Shown: positions 26,429 through 36,624 of the stretch, piece by piece
Layout: every line of letters begins with the position of its first letter
How positions within the stretch are numbered: position 1 is the stretch's first letter
Origin: Pseudomonas wayambapalatensis
GTDB taxonomy: Bacteria; Pseudomonadota; Gammaproteobacteria; Pseudomonadales; Pseudomonadaceae
NCBI GenBank assembly: GCA_014268975.2
Contig: CP077096.1
Coordinates: 1,386,501 to 1,450,500 of the forward strand
Direction of reading: 5' to 3'
Length of the DNA: 64,000 nt
Position numbers and translations under genes: made by a program
Notes under the pieces: generated by a model
Databases searched by the model: none
Seen by the model: only the letters and a program-made list of their open reading frames with translations
What the model was told of the DNA's origin: nothing

Positions 26429-29400
26429 TGCCCAGCCTCATTACGTGGAGTTTCAGGGGTGGCGTCTGCTTTCGGCTCTTTGCTGCCGAACAGCGACGAC
26501 ACTGCTACGAAGAACAGCGGTACCCAGAAGATCGCCAGCACAGTCGCACTGATCATGCCGCCGATCACCCCGGTGCCGATCGCGTGCTGGCTTCCGGCGC
26601 CCGCGCCGCTGGCGATGGTCAACGGTACCACGCCGAGGATGAAGGCCAGCGAGGTCATGATGATCGGGCGCAGACGCATACGGCACGCCTCGATCGTCGC
26701 ATCGAACAGGCTCTTGCCCTGTTCGTGCAGCTCTTTGGCGAACTCGACGATCAGAATGGCGTTTTTCGCCGCCAGGCCGATGGTCGTCAGCAGGCCGACG
26801 AGGAAGTACACGTCATTCGACAGCCCGCGCATGCTGGTGGCGATCAGTGCACCGATGATACCCAGCGGCACCACCAGCACGACGGCGATCGGGATCGACC
26901 AGCTTTCGTACAGCGCTGCCAGGCAGAGGAACACGAACAGCAGCGAAAGGGCGAACAGCGCCGGCATCTGCGAACCGGAGAGCTTCTCCTCGTAGGACAT
27001 GCCGGTCCAGGAGTAGCCGATGCCCGACGGCAGTTCGCCGACGATGCGTTCGACCTCGGCCATGGCCTCACCGGTACTGTAGCCAGGCGCCGGGGCACCG
27101 AGGATCTCGACTGCTTCCACGCCGTTGTAACGCGACAGCTTCGGCGAGCCGTAGGTCCATTCACCGGAGGCGAAGGAGGAGAACGGCACCATCTCGCCTT
27201 GGCCGTTGCGCACGTACCACTTCTGCAAGTCTTCGGGGCTCATGCGGGCACTGGATTCGCCCTGGATGTACACCTTCTTGACCCGGCCACGATCGATGAA
27301 GTCGTTGACGTAGCTGCCACCCAGCGCGATCGACAGGGTGTTGTTGATGTCGGCAATGGTGACGCCCAGGGCACTGGCGCGCTCATCGTCGACGATCAAC
27401 TGGTACTGCGGCTCGTCGTTCAGGCCGTTGGGGCGCACCGCAGAGAGGATCTTGCTCTGCGAGGCCTTGGCCAGGAACTGGTTGCGCGCTTCCATGAGCT
27501 TCTCGTGGCCGACGCCGGCACGGTCCTGGAGGAACACGTCGAAGCCGGTGGCGTTACCCAGTTCGAGCACTGCCGGCGGTGCGAAGGCGAACACCATCGC
27601 ATCGCGGAAGCTGAAGAAGTGCTGCTGGGCGCGGGCCGAGAGATTGAACACGCTGTTCTCGGCCGAACGCTCGCCCCAAGGTTTGAGCATGATGAACGCC
27701 ATGCCCGAGCTCTGGCCACGACCGGCGAAGTTGAAACCGGTCACGGTGAACACCGACGACACGGTGTCGGCTTCGTCCTTGAGAAGGTATTCGCGCATCT
27801 TGTCGACGACCACCTGGGTGCGTTCGGCACTGGAACCGGCCGGGGTCTGCACCTGGGCGAAGAGTACGCCCTGGTCTTCTTCAGGCAGGAACGCGGTGGG
27901 GATGCGACTGAACAGCCAGATCATGCCCACCACGATCAGCGCATAGGCCAGCAGGAACGGGATCTTGTTGCGCAGAATGGTGCCGACACTGCGCTCGTAG
28001 CCCTTTACGCTGCGGTCGAAGTTACGGTTGAACCAGCCGAAGAAGCCGCCCTTGGCCGTGTGGTGCTCACCCTTTTTCAGCGGCTTGAGCATGGTCGCGC
28101 ACAGCGCCGGGGTGAAGATCAGTGCCACCAGCACCGACAGGCCCATGGCCGATACGATGGTGATCGAGAACTGCCGGTAGATCACGCCGGTGGAGCCGCC
28201 GAAGAAGGCCATCGGCAGCAGTACCGCCGACAGCACCAGGGCGATACCGACCAGCGCGCCCTGAATCTGCTCCATCGAGCGCTTGGTGGCTTCCTTGGGC
28301 GGTAGTCCTTCCTCGGACATGACCCGCTCGACGTTCTCCACCACGACGATGGCGTCGTCCACCAGCAGGCCGATGGCCAGGACCATTGCGAACATGGTCA
28401 GGGTGTTGATGCTGAAACCCGCTGCGGCAAGGATGCCGAAGGTACCCAGCAACACCACCGGAACGGTCATGGTGGTGATGATGGTGGCGCGGAAGTTCTG
28501 CAGGAACAGGTACATCACCAGGAACACCAGGACCACGGCCTCGATCAGGGTGTGGATCACCCCGCTGATCGATTCGGTGACGACCGGCGTGGTGTCATAC
28601 GGGAACACCGCTTTCACGCCTGGCGGGAAGAACGGTTCCAGGTCGCTGATGGTCTTGCGCAGCGCCTTGGCGGTATCCAGGGCGTTGGCACCGGTCGCCA
28701 GCTTGACCGCCAGGCCCGATGCCGGCTTGCCGTTGAACTGCGCGCTGACCGCGTAGTTCTCGCCGCCCAGGCCGACCTTGGCGACGTCGCGCAGGCGTAC
28801 CTGCGAGCCATCGTTGTTGACCTTGAGCAGGATCTTCTCGAATTGCTCGGCGGTCTGCAGGCGGGTCTTGCCGATGATGGTGGCGTTGAGTTGGGTACCC
28901 GGCATGGCGGGCAGGCCACCGAGCTGGCCGGAGGAGACCTGCACGTTCTGCGCGGTGACTGCGGTACGCACATCGACCGGGGTCAACTGGTACTTGTTGA
29001 GCTTGGCCGGGTCGAGCCAGATACGCATGGCGTACTGGGCACCGAACACCTGGAAGTCACCGACACCTGCGGTACGCGAGATCGGGTCCTGCATGTTGGA
29101 GACGATGTAGTTGGCCAGGTCGTCCTTGGTCATGCTGCCATCTTCGGAGACCAGGCCGATCACCAGCAGGAAGTTCTTCACGGCTTTGGTGACGCGAATA
29201 CCTTGCTGCTGTACTTCCTGTGGAAGCAGCGGGGTGGCCAGGTTGAGCTTGTTCTGCACCTGGACCTGCGCCGTGTCGGCGTTGGTGCCCTGCTCGAAGG
29301 TCGCAGTGATGGTCATGCTGCCGTCGGAGTTGCTTTCCGACGATACATAACGCAGGTTGTCGATACCATTGAGCTGCTGCTCGATGACCTGCACCACGGT

Positions 29401-29577
29401 GTCCTGCACGGTCTGCGCAGAGGCACCCGGGTAGGTGACGGCAATGGCGATGGCCGGCGGCGCAATGCTTGGGTACTGGTTGATCGGCAGCTTCAGGATC
29501 GACAAGGCCCCGACCAGCATGATCACCAAGGCGATCACCCAGGCGAAGATCGGGCGATCGATAAAGAACTTCGACAT
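26425..29577 (-). CDS. ttgB: RND efflux transporter TtgB (HAE1 family)
   Basis: 1050 residues, the full length of AcrB/MexB-type proteins. Twelve membrane segments are arranged as TM1 ([21 protein letters not shown]), two large periplasmic loops, and TM2-6 and TM8-12. The TM4 relay motif is in [22 protein letters not shown], with the double Asp needed for proton transfer (about 407-408). Trimeric inner-membrane pump that expels solvents, chloramphenicol, flavonoids and other antibiotics using the proton gradient. It starts 3 bp after ttgA. Very high family identity is apparent by eye. Confidence 0.97.
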   Translation of the reverse strand: MSKFFIDRPIFAWVIALVIMLVGALSILKLPINQYPSIAPPAIAIAVTYPGASAQTVQDTVVQVIEQQLNGIDNLRYVSSESNSDGSMTITATFEQGTNADTAQVQVQNKLNLATPLLPQEVQQQGIRVTKAVKNFLLVIGLVSEDGSMTKDDLANYIVSNMQDPISRTAGVGDFQVFGAQYAMRIWLDPAKLNKYQLTPVDVRTAVTAQNVQVSSGQLGGLPAMPGTQLNATIIGKTRLQTAEQFEKILLKVNNDGSQVRLRDVAKVGLGGENYAVSAQFNGKPASGLAVKLATGANALDTAKALRKTISDLEPFFPPGVKAVFPYDTTPVVTESISGVIHTLIEAVVLVFLVMYLFLQNFRATIITTMTVPVVLLGTFGILAAAGFSINTLTMFAMVLAIGLLVDDAIVVVENVERVMSEEGLPPKEATKRSMEQIQGALVGIALVLSAVLLPMAFFGGSTGVIYRQFSITIVSAMGLSVLVALIFTPALCATMLKPLKKGEHHTAKGGFFGWFNRNFDRSVKGYERSVGTILRNKIPFLLAYALIVVGMIWLFSRIPTAFLPEEDQGVLFAQVQTPAGSSAERTQVVVDKMREYLLKDEADTVSSVFTVTGFNFAGRGQSSGMAFIMLKPWGERSAENSVFNLSARAQQHFFSFRDAMVFAFAPPAVLELGNATGFDVFLQDRAGVGHEKLMEARNQFLAKASQSKILSAVRPNGLNDEPQYQLIVDDERASALGVTIADINNTLSIALGGSYVNDFIDRGRVKKVYIQGESSARMSPEDLQKWYVRNGQGEMVPFSSFASGEWTYGSPKLSRYNGVEAVEILGAPAPGYSTGEAMAEVERIVGELPSGIGYSWTGMSYEEKLSGSQMPALFALSLLFVFLCLAALYESWSIPIAVVLVVPLGIIGALIATSMRGLSNDVYFLVGLLTTIGLAAKNAILIVEFAKELHEQGKSLFDATIEACRMRLRPIIMTSLAFILGVVPLTIASGAGAGSQHAIGTGVIGGMISATVLAIFWVPLFFVAVSSLFGSKEPKADATPETPRNEAGQ

Positions 29578-29580
29578 GGT

Positions 29581-30735
29581 TTACTCCGCTTTGGCGTCTG
29601 CTTTCGCTGCGCTGGCCTGTTCAGGGCTGGCCGGCTTCTTGACGTTGGTGGCTTCGCTGACCTTTACCTCGGCACCCGGGCGCACATATTGCAGCCCTTC
29701 GGTGATCAGGCGGTCGCCCGCGTTGAGGCCTTCCTCGACCAGCCACTCGTTGCCCAGCGTGCGGCTGGCCTTGAGCTGACGCAGTTCCACCTTGTTATCC
29801 TTGTTCACCACCAGTGCCGTGGGCGCGCCCTTGAGGTCGCGGGTCACACCTTGTTGCGGGGCGAGGATGGCGTTGGCATTGACCCCTGCCTGCAGGCGGG
29901 CATGCACGAACATGCCGGGCAGCAGGGTGTGGTCGGGGTTGGGGAAGACGGCGCGCAGGGTCACGGAACCGGTGGTCTCGTCGACCGAGACTTCGGAAAA
30001 CTCCAGGCGACCTTCGCCGGCGAACTTGCTACCGTCTTCGAGGACCAACTGGACCTTGGCGGCGTTGTCGCCGGCCTTCTGCAACTTGCCGCTTTCCAGG
30101 TCACGGCGCAGCTTGAGCAGCTCGGCGGTGGACTGGGTCACGTCGACGTAGATCGGGTCGAGCTGCTGGATGGTTGCCATGGCATTGGTCTGGCCGTTGC
30201 TCACCAGCGCGCCTTCGGTGACCGAGGAGCGACCGATACGACCGCTGATCGGTGCCAGCACCTTGGTGTAGCGCAGGTCGATCTGCGCGCTCTTGAGCGA
30301 TGCCTCGGCCTGCAATCGTTTGGCATTGGCGTCGTCGTATTCCTGCTTGGAGACGGCTTGCTCGTCGATCAGTTGCTTGTAGCGCTCGGCCAGCGATCGG
30401 GTGGCCTGCAGGTTGGCCTGGGCGTTGGCCAGGTTGGCCTCGTAGACGGCAGGGTCGATCTGGTAGAGCTGCTGCCCTTCCTTGACGTCGCTGCCTTCCT
30501 TGAACAGGCGCTTGAGAATGATGCCGTTGACCTGTGGCCGGACTTCGGCGATGCGGTAGGCGCTGGTGCGCCCCGGCAGTTCCGAGGTCAGGGTGAAGGC
30601 CTGCGGCTGCAGGGTGACGACGCCGACCAGAGGAGCCTGCGCTGCGGGCGCGGCTTCTTCTTTCTTGCAGCCACTGAGCAGGGTTGCCAGGGCGACGGCG
30701 GAAACCAGGGCGGTAACGGCTGGCTTGAATTGCAT
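29581..30735 (-). CDS. ttgA: Efflux periplasmic adaptor TtgA (MFP family)
   Basis: 384 residues, matching P. putida TtgA. Lipoprotein signal MQFKPAVTALVSAVALATLLSGC with Cys23 as the acylation site. The lipoyl halves flank an alpha-hairpin (about 95-165, NLANAQANLQATRSLAERYKQL...), followed by the beta-barrel and membrane-proximal domains; VLAPISGRIGRSSVTEGALV is the second lipoyl half. The adaptor bridges TtgB and TtgC. ATG 30735 is chosen because it starts the lipoprotein signal; the upstream in-frame extension does not. The operator for TtgR lies about 100 bp upstream. Confidence 0.95.
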   Translation of the reverse strand: MQFKPAVTALVSAVALATLLSGCKKEEAAPAAQAPLVGVVTLQPQAFTLTSELPGRTSAYRIAEVRPQVNGIILKRLFKEGSDVKEGQQLYQIDPAVYEANLANAQANLQATRSLAERYKQLIDEQAVSKQEYDDANAKRLQAEASLKSAQIDLRYTKVLAPISGRIGRSSVTEGALVSNGQTNAMATIQQLDPIYVDVTQSTAELLKLRRDLESGKLQKAGDNAAKVQLVLEDGSKFAGEGRLEFSEVSVDETTGSVTLRAVFPNPDHTLLPGMFVHARLQAGVNANAILAPQQGVTRDLKGAPTALVVNKDNKVELRQLKASRTLGNEWLVEEGLNAGDRLITEGLQYVRPGAEVKVSEATNVKKPASPEQASAAKADAKAE

Positions 30736-30829
30736 GAGGATCCTCGGGTCGCAGGAGCAGGGGGAGCTCAAGAATAGTGGAAGAGTCTTTTAAGAAAAAT
30801 CGCTATCCGGTGGATTAGTAGCTTACTAA

Positions 30830-30866
30830 CGAATATACTTACATTCATGGTTGTTTGTAAATACCG
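30830..30866. promoter_or_regulatory. TtgR operator in the ttgA-ttgR divergent promoter
   Basis: The bottom-strand run with TATTTACAAACAACCATGAA then TGTAAGTATATTCG closely matches the published P. putida TtgR operator; the TTTACA/TGTAAG half-sites form its pseudo-palindrome. It overlaps the divergent ttgABC and ttgR promoters, so TtgR would repress both and be released by antibiotics and plant phenolics. Confidence 0.85.
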
Positions 30867-30988
30867 CGTGGTGGTACCAGGCTACTACCGCAAAACGTGA
30901 TTAATGCACCCGGGAGCCGCCCTGCAGAGGTGAACCCGGTTTAAAGCCCGTGCGATCTTGTGCCGGGCTCAGATGAGGTTGAGCTGCC

Positions 30989-31621
30989 ATGGTCCGTCGA
31001 ACCAAAGAGGAAGCCCAGGAAACCCGCGCCCAGATCATCGAGGCGGCGGAAAAGGCTTTCTACAAGCGCGGAGTTGCGCGAACCACCTTGGCCGATATCG
31101 CCGAGATCGCGGGGGTCACCCGTGGTGCGATCTACTGGCATTTTAGTAACAAGGCCGAGTTGGTCCAGGCGCTGCTCGACAGTTTGCACGAGACCCATGA
31201 CCACCTCGCGCGTGCCAGCGAAAGCGAGGACGAACTCGACCCGCTCGGCTGCATGCGCAAGCTGCTGTTGCAAGTGCTCAATGAGCTGGTACTGGACGCC
31301 AGGACCCGGCGTATCAATGAAATCCTGCATCACAAGTGCGAGTTCACCGATGAAATGTGTGAGATCCGCCAGCAGCGACAAGGCGCCATCGTCGAATGCC
31401 ACGAGGGCATTTCCCGTGCCCTGGCCAATGCAGTACGCCGTGGCCAGTTGCCCGCCGACCTGGATGTCGAGCGTGCGGCCATCGCCATGTTCGCCTATGT
31501 CGACGGCCTTATCGGGCGCTGGCTGCTGCTGCCGGACAGCTTCGACCTGCTGCGCGATGCGGAAAAATGGGTCGACACAGGGTTGGATATGCTGCGCTTG
31601 AGCCCGGCCCTGCGCAAATGA
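30989..31621 (+). CDS. ttgR: TetR-family repressor of the TtgABC pump
   Basis: 210 residues, the known TtgR length. The N-terminal helix-turn-helix region runs from [20 protein letters not shown] to [21 protein letters not shown] (about 1-55). The effector-binding all-helical domain follows and includes the [17 protein letters not shown] stretch typical of TtgR/AcrR. It binds one effector per dimer and leaves the operator. ATG 30989 is preceded by GAGGTTGAGCTGCC. Divergent from ttgABC with its operator between; ends before a strong shared terminator. Confidence 0.96.
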   Translation: MVRRTKEEAQETRAQIIEAAEKAFYKRGVARTTLADIAEIAGVTRGAIYWHFSNKAELVQALLDSLHETHDHLARASESEDELDPLGCMRKLLLQVLNELVLDARTRRINEILHHKCEFTDEMCEIRQQRQGAIVECHEGISRALANAVRRGQLPADLDVERAAIAMFAYVDGLIGRWLLLPDSFDLLRDAEKWVDTGLDMLRLSPALRK

Positions 31622-31674
31622 CACTTTGTTAAGGATTGTGAGGAAGTCTTTCCCGGCCGGATTAAGTAGGGGTT

Positions 31675-31706
31675 AAAAAGGGGCCGCGTTGCGGCCCTGG
31701 TCTTTT
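31675..31706. terminator. Bidirectional terminator between ttgR and the DHA2 transporter
   Basis: GGGCCGC-GTT-GCGGCCC stem with AAAAAG on the left and TCTTTT on the right, between converging genes. Confidence 0.82.
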
Positions 31707-33157
31707 CAATGCCCGCGTAATTGCCGGTCCGGCAACGCCAGTGCTGCCAGCAGCCCCAGCAGTGCTGCGCCGGCACTGGCCAGCAGCAGGTATCGGAACG
31801 TCACCAGCAGGTGTGCCTGGGTCGCCGGGTCCGTCTCGCCGCCCTTCAGGCTGCCCAGCAGCGGGTTGCCCAGCACCTCCAGCCCTCCGACATGCAGCAG
31901 CGCCAGCAGCAGGCTGGACATGCAGGCCACACCCATCGCCCCGCCCAGGGAGCGAAACAGGTTGGTGGTGCTGGTGGCCACGCCGATATCCTTCATGTCC
32001 ACTGCGCTCTGTGTCCCCACCAGCGAAGTCGGGAACTGCAGCCCGCAGGCGATGCCGGTCAGCAGCATGAACAGCCCGCCCAGCCAGGCTGATTGCGGCG
32101 GAGTTAGGGCCATGCCGAGGATCGCCAGCGGCATCAGCAGCGCGCCCGCCAGGATCTGTGGTTTGTAGCGCCCGGTGAAGGTGGTCAGGCGGCCTGCGCT
32201 GAAGGCGCCCAGCGGCAACCCCATCGCCAACGGCAGCAGGTGCAGCGCGGCGCTGTCGGCGCCGGCACCGGTGATGCTCTGGAAGCGCAGTGGCATGAGC
32301 ATGGTCAGCGAGATCGACTGGAAGCTGGCGAAGAAGATCACGCACCAGCACAGCACGGCGACCCGGTTGCCGAACAGCTTCAGTGGCAACAGCGGTTCCT
32401 GGCAGCGGCGTTCGTGGGCGACGAACAGCGCCAGGCCCAGCACCGCGCAGGCAATCAGGGCCAGCACCGGCGGCGCGGTCCAGGCATGGCCCTGGCCGAC
32501 CAGGGTGATGCCCAGCAACAAACTGCCCAGGCCCAGGATCAGCAGCAATGCACCGAGATAGTCGACCTGCGCTTCCCGGCGTTGGACCGGCATGCCCATC
32601 AGCGCGCGGCGGATCACCCACCAGGCGCAAAGCCCCAGCGGCAGGTTGATCCAGAACACCCAGCGCCACGACAGGTACTCGGTCAGCCACCCGCCGAGCA
32701 CCGGGCCAGCCACGCTGGCCAGCGCGTACATGCTGCTGAAATATCCCTGGTAGCGTCCACGCTCGCGAGGCGGGACGAAGTCGCCGATGATTGCCTGGCT
32801 GACCGAGACCATGCCACCCGCGCCGATACCTTGCAGCACCCGCGCCAGCACCAGTTGTTCCATGTTCTGGGCCAGGGCGCAGAAGATCGAGGCCAGGGTG
32901 AACAGTGCGGTGCCGGTGAGGATCATGCGCCGACGGCCGTAAAGGTCGCCCAGCTTGCCGTAGATCGGCACGGCCACGGTCATGGCCACCATATAGCCGG
33001 AGATGACCCAGGCCAGCAGGCCGACATCGTTGAACTGGGCGGAAATCGCTGGCATGGAGACGGCGACGATGGTCTGGTCGAGGGCACCAAGAAGAATCGC
33101 CAGCATCAGCGCGCTGAGCACGCTGCGCAAGACGGCGGGAGGCAGGGCGGCGGTCAC
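31706..33157 (-). CDS. DHA2-family (EmrB/QacA-type) MFS drug efflux transporter
   Basis: 483 residues, about 14 membrane segments. ALDQTIVAVSMPAISAQF near 22-39 is the DHA2 motif D1, KLGDLYGRRRMIL the loop 2-3 motif, and PVLGGWLTEYLSWRWVFWINLPLG the antiporter motif C region. It exports drugs or biocides with proton uptake. No periplasmic EmrA-type adaptor is adjacent, so it probably works alone. GTG 33157 is taken as the start: AAGGTG lies 8 bp before it, and the 43 in-frame residues upstream look non-coding. Placement beside ttgABC-ttgR follows P. putida gene order; co-regulation by TtgR is not suggested by any operator here. Confidence 0.87.
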   Translation of the reverse strand: MTAALPPAVLRSVLSALMLAILLGALDQTIVAVSMPAISAQFNDVGLLAWVISGYMVAMTVAVPIYGKLGDLYGRRRMILTGTALFTLASIFCALAQNMEQLVLARVLQGIGAGGMVSVSQAIIGDFVPPRERGRYQGYFSSMYALASVAGPVLGGWLTEYLSWRWVFWINLPLGLCAWWVIRRALMGMPVQRREAQVDYLGALLLILGLGSLLLGITLVGQGHAWTAPPVLALIACAVLGLALFVAHERRCQEPLLPLKLFGNRVAVLCWCVIFFASFQSISLTMLMPLRFQSITGAGADSAALHLLPLAMGLPLGAFSAGRLTTFTGRYKPQILAGALLMPLAILGMALTPPQSAWLGGLFMLLTGIACGLQFPTSLVGTQSAVDMKDIGVATSTTNLFRSLGGAMGVACMSSLLLALLHVGGLEVLGNPLLGSLKGGETDPATQAHLLVTFRYLLLASAGAALLGLLAALALPDRQLRGH

Positions 33158-33533
33158 GGGGTCACACCTTGTGGTCGGAGGTCGTGAAATTGTGCTGTTC
33201 GTCGGCGGCCCGTGGCGAGTGAAATGGCTGCAAACGCGATGAGGATTGTAACCTGAGTTAGGTAGCTTCCTATGTACTGTCTGCATCGCCTATGCGCGAT
33301 CGGCATAAGCGCTTTCACACGAACGCGCATGGCTGCGTGATATCGTGCAAGTTCATAGCAGCCGAAATACACTGGTTTGCACCCATTTGGTGCATTGTGA
33401 CCCAGGTTTCCGCATCGCTGTAATCCCCCACTTCTCTTCCACTCTCTGCATGTCATGTCTATGACAGGCGGAGGGTCCCGGTTCAGGGGCGGTAGTCAGC
33501 CAGTTCGATTTTTCACGTTTATGCGGAGTGATC
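33158..33533. promoter_or_regulatory. Divergent intergenic region with two palindromes
   Basis: About 375 bp between the DHA2 gene and the oxaloacetate decarboxylase gene. It contains TGCACC-CATTT-GGTGCA (33378-33394), which matches the NtrC binding consensus exactly, and TGTCAT-GTCT-ATGACA (33451-33466), a perfect 6-bp inverted repeat nearer the gene. No TGGCAC-N5-TTGC sigma-54 promoter was found in either direction. The frames crossing it are not gene-like. Confidence 0.45.
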
Positions 33534-34403
33534 ATGCCCAAGGCTTCCCACCAAGATCTGCGTTTTGCCTTCCGCGAACTGCTCGCGTCGGGTTCGTGCT
33601 ATCACACAGCTTCAGTCTTCGACCCGATGTCGGCGCGCATCGCCGCAGACCTGGGCTTTGAAGTCGGTATCCTCGGCGGCTCGGTCGCGTCCCTGCAGGT
33701 GCTCGCCGCCCCGGACTTCGCCCTGATCACCCTGAGCGAATTCGTCGAGCAGGCCACACGCATTGGCCGCGTCGCCCAGTTGCCGTTCATTGCCGATGCC
33801 GACCATGGCTATGGCAATGCGCTGAACGTCATGCGTACGGTGATCGAGCTGGAGCGCGCCGGCGTGGCGGCACTGACCATCGAAGACACCCTGCTGCCGG
33901 CCCAGTTCGGTCGCAAGTCCACCGACCTGATCTCGGTGGAAGAGGGCGTCGGCAAGATCCGTGCAGCGCTGGAGGCACGTGTCGATTCGTCGCTGTCGAT
34001 CATTGCCCGCACCAACGCCGGCGTACTGACCACCGAGGAAATCATCGTCCGCACCCAGAGCTACCAGAAGGCCGGTGCCGACGGTATCTGCATGGTGGGG
34101 GTGAAGGATTTCGAGCAACTGGAGCAGATCACCGAGCACCTGAACGTGCCGCTGATGCTGGTCAGCTACGGCAATCCGAACCTGCGTGACGACGAACGCC
34201 TGGCGCGCCTGGGCGTGCGCATCGTGGTCGATGGCCATGCAGCGTACTTCGCCGCGATCAAGGCCACCTACGACTGCCTGCGTCTGCAGCGCGGGCAGCA
34301 GAACAAGTCCGAGAACCTCAGCGCCACCGAGCTTTCGCACACCTACACCCAGCCTGAGGATTACATCCGCTGGGCCAAGGAGTACATGAGCGTCGAGGAG
34401 TGA
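33534..34403 (+). CDS. Oxaloacetate decarboxylase, PEP mutase/isocitrate lyase superfamily
   Basis: 289 residues, the same length as P. aeruginosa PA4872, the characterised oxaloacetate decarboxylase. Matching active-site positions: Ser50 in GGSVAS, metal-binding Asp88/Asp90 in [10 protein letters not shown], and His235 in VDGHAAYF. The isocitrate lyase/methylisocitrate lyase loop with a catalytic Cys (KKCGH) is absent and replaced by FGRKSTDL, which argues against a lyase. The family member decarboxylates oxaloacetate to pyruvate with Mg2+. ATG 33534 is chosen; a GTG two codons earlier is possible. Single gene. Confidence 0.88.
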   Translation: MPKASHQDLRFAFRELLASGSCYHTASVFDPMSARIAADLGFEVGILGGSVASLQVLAAPDFALITLSEFVEQATRIGRVAQLPFIADADHGYGNALNVMRTVIELERAGVAALTIEDTLLPAQFGRKSTDLISVEEGVGKIRAALEARVDSSLSIIARTNAGVLTTEEIIVRTQSYQKAGADGICMVGVKDFEQLEQITEHLNVPLMLVSYGNPNLRDDERLARLGVRIVVDGHAAYFAAIKATYDCLRLQRGQQNKSENLSATELSHTYTQPEDYIRWAKEYMSVEE

Positions 34404-34421
34404 CCGACAGGCGTTGTCGGG

Positions 34422-34595
34422 CTACCTGAGAGCGCTCAGCGTTGCAGTGTGCGGGACGCAGTGCTCGTGTGCGCAACTGGCCGCGGTACTTGGCTGGCTG
34501 CGCAGCAGCTCGACGCGCCAGCAGGCCGAACCGTAGAGCCCGGCCACGGCGACCAGGGCCAGGACGATCGCGCAGCGTCTGGATTTGATGCCCAT
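34422..34595 (-). CDS. Small single-span membrane protein
   Basis: 57 residues, unrecognised. Starts at ATG 34595 with a near-perfect Shine-Dalgarno (AGGAGG then TAGGCAAC). A basic N-terminus (MGIKSRR) is followed by one hydrophobic segment, CAIVLALVAVAGLYGSACW (about 8-26). The remaining 30 residues contain two His and two Cys (CAHEHC), a possible metal-binding patch outside the membrane. The strong ribosome site and clear topology support a real gene. It lies between converging-type neighbours and is probably monocistronic. Confidence 0.6.
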   Translation of the reverse strand: MGIKSRRCAIVLALVAVAGLYGSACWRVELLRSQPSTAASCAHEHCVPHTATLSALR

Positions 34596-34706
34596 GTTGC
34601 CTACCTCCTGCTGTGACCACAGGTGATGCCTGTAAGCATAGGTCAGGGCGCAGCAATTGCCTGGAGCGAGCATCGAGATCGGTGTGATTTCCGTAGCAGC
34701 GGCGCG

Positions 34707-35615
34707 CTAATCCATCTCCCGATCCCACAGCGGTTCTTCACTGAACCGCTGGGCAAGAAAGTCCAGCATGCTGCGCAAGGTTGCCGGCATGTGTTTGCGT
34801 GAGGTGTAGACCGCATTGAGGTTCAGCTCCCGTGGTCGGGCCATGGGCAGTAACTTCACCAGCTCGCCGCGACGCACTGCGCAAGCGGCCTGGTAGGTCG
34901 GCAGCATGGCGATTCCGGCACCGGCCAGGGCAGCCTTCTGCAAGGTCAGGGCCTCGTTGGCGCTGATGTTGCCCTGCACGGGCACCGCGACCTGTTCACC
35001 GGCCACCTCGAAATGCCACAGGCTGTGGCCGAAGTAGGCGTGGGTCAGGCAGTTGTGCTGGGTCAAGTCCTCGACTCGCTGCGGCGTGCCGTACTCGTGC
35101 AAGTAGGCGGGGCTGGCGCAGACCACCGAACGGCAGACGCTCAGGCGCCGGGCAATCAGGTTCGGGTCCAGGTCGTTGCTGGTGCGGATCGCCAGGTCGA
35201 TGCGCTCGTCAACCAGGTTGACCGTGCGATCGAGCATCTGCAACTCCACCTTCACTCCCGGATAGCGCTTCACGTACTCCGCCACCGCATCCACCAACTG
35301 CGCCTGACCGAACGAGGTGCTCACGCTGATGCGCAGCTCGCCGCGCGGTGCGTCTTCAGGCGCACGCACCGCTGTCTGCAGGTCGCAGGCCAGTTCCAGC
35401 ATCTGTCGGCAGCGTGGCAGGGTGTCCAGGCCCGCGGCCGTCAGGCTCAGCTTGCGCGTGGTGCGCTGCATCAAGCGTGCGCCGACCCACTCTTCAAGCT
35501 CGGCGAGGTAGCGCGATACCACAGGCCTGGAAAGCTCCAGGTGATCTGCCGCGGCCGACTGGCTGCCCAGGTCGACGACGGTGACGAACACGCGCATGGC
35601 GTTAAGACGATCCAT
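34707..35615 (-). CDS. LysR-family regulator, divergent from an MBL-fold gene
   Basis: 302 residues. N-terminal MDRLNAMRVFVTVVDLGSQSAAADHLELSRPVVSRYLAELE is the LysR winged helix; the effector domain follows (about 88-295) with SVSTSFGQAQLVDAVAEYVKRYPGV at its start. It belongs to the DsdC/CrgA-like subgroup by the RTTRKLSLTAAG wing. It is transcribed away from the MBL-fold gene across a 104-bp gap, the classic arrangement for a LysR protein and its target, so it probably controls that gene and the NAD(P)-binding gene after it. Confidence 0.87.
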   Translation of the reverse strand: MDRLNAMRVFVTVVDLGSQSAAADHLELSRPVVSRYLAELEEWVGARLMQRTTRKLSLTAAGLDTLPRCRQMLELACDLQTAVRAPEDAPRGELRISVSTSFGQAQLVDAVAEYVKRYPGVKVELQMLDRTVNLVDERIDLAIRTSNDLDPNLIARRLSVCRSVVCASPAYLHEYGTPQRVEDLTQHNCLTHAYFGHSLWHFEVAGEQVAVPVQGNISANEALTLQKAALAGAGIAMLPTYQAACAVRRGELVKLLPMARPRELNLNAVYTSRKHMPATLRSMLDFLAQRFSEEPLWDREMD

Positions 35616-35719
35616 GATTTGCCCGATTTCAGAAACAAACTATGTTCAAGCATCGCATTTTTTGTGACGGATCGGGCAACTAAGCTGTGTTCCATCGTCC
35701 CGCTTTCAGGAATCTCTCC

Positions 35720-36595
35720 ATGTCGATTTTCACTCCACTGCGCAGTCTGATGCTGGCCTGTGTTGCCCTGACGGGCCAGGCAATGGCGGCGGATCCGCTG
35801 CACCTGGATGTCTACAACCCAGGCCATGACGCACTGTTCCCGGTCAGTTCGGTCATCGTCAGTGGCGAGCGGGAGGCCGTGCTGGTGGATGCGCAGTTCG
35901 GCAAGACCCAGGCCGAGCAGGTGGCCGAGCGCCTGCGCGCCAGCGGCAAGCGGCTGACCACCATCTACATCAGCCATGGCGATCCGGACTACTACTTCGG
36001 CCTCGACACCCTGACCCAGGCGTTTCCAGACGCCAAGGTGGTTGCCTCCGCTGCCACCGTGGCGCACATCCGCCAGACCATGGACGCCAAGCTGGCCTAC
36101 TGGGGCCCGCAGATGGGCGCCGACAAGCCCACGAAACTGGTCGTGCCCCAGGTGTTGGCCGGTAACCGCCTGGAGCTGGAAGGGCAGACGCTGGAAGTCG
36201 TTGGCCTGGACGGCCCGCAGCCCGACCGCAGCTTCGTCTGGATTCCCTCGATCAAGGCGGTGGTCGGTGGTGTTGTGGTTTCCGAGAACATTCACGTATG
36301 GATGGCTGACACCCAGTCGGCCCAGTCCCACACCGACTGGCTGGCAACCCTTGCCCACATCGAAAAACTGGCCCCGCGCACAGTGATCCCGGGTCACTAC
36401 CTGGGCCAGAGCAGCCGTTCGCTGGACGCCGTGCGCTTTACCGCAGGCTACATCCGTGCCTTTGACAGCGAGACGGCCAAGGCCCGCGATGCGGCGGCGC
36501 TGATTGCTGCAATGAGCAAGCGTTATCCGAACCTGGCCGATGAAAGCTCGCTGGAGCTCGGTGCCAAGGTCGCAAAAGGCGAAATGAAGTGGTAA
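35720..36595 (+). CDS. Exported metallo-beta-lactamase-fold hydrolase with altered metal motif
   Basis: 291 residues with a signal peptide (about 1-23, ending GQAMAAD). MBL fold: SSVIVSGEREAVLVDAQFG starts the first beta-sheet, and IPGHYLG carries the fourth-motif His. The key motif reads ISHGDPDYYFGLD near 97-109 in place of the usual HxHxDH: the second His is Asp and the final His is Tyr, so one metal site is changed. Probably periplasmic. ATG 35720 is used, because the upstream frame lacks a signal. The next gene starts 29 bp downstream and is likely co-transcribed. Substrate unknown. Confidence 0.78.
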   Translation: MSIFTPLRSLMLACVALTGQAMAADPLHLDVYNPGHDALFPVSSVIVSGEREAVLVDAQFGKTQAEQVAERLRASGKRLTTIYISHGDPDYYFGLDTLTQAFPDAKVVASAATVAHIRQTMDAKLAYWGPQMGADKPTKLVVPQVLAGNRLELEGQTLEVVGLDGPQPDRSFVWIPSIKAVVGGVVVSENIHVWMADTQSAQSHTDWLATLAHIEKLAPRTVIPGHYLGQSSRSLDAVRFTAGYIRAFDSETAKARDAAALIAAMSKRYPNLADESSLELGAKVAKGEMKW

Positions 36596-36624
36596 CCCCC
36601 TACAACCCTGATGGAGTGTTTCCC

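Noticed and set aside
28552..30777. 741-codon plus-strand open frame across ttgA/ttgB
   Set aside because: Exactly antisense to the conserved ttgAB genes; rich in His, Gln, Gly and Val, typical of reading GC-rich genes backwards.
31002..31601. Second plus-strand frame inside ttgR
   Set aside because: Ser/Arg-rich frame-shifted shadow of ttgR, which matches the known repressor over its full length.
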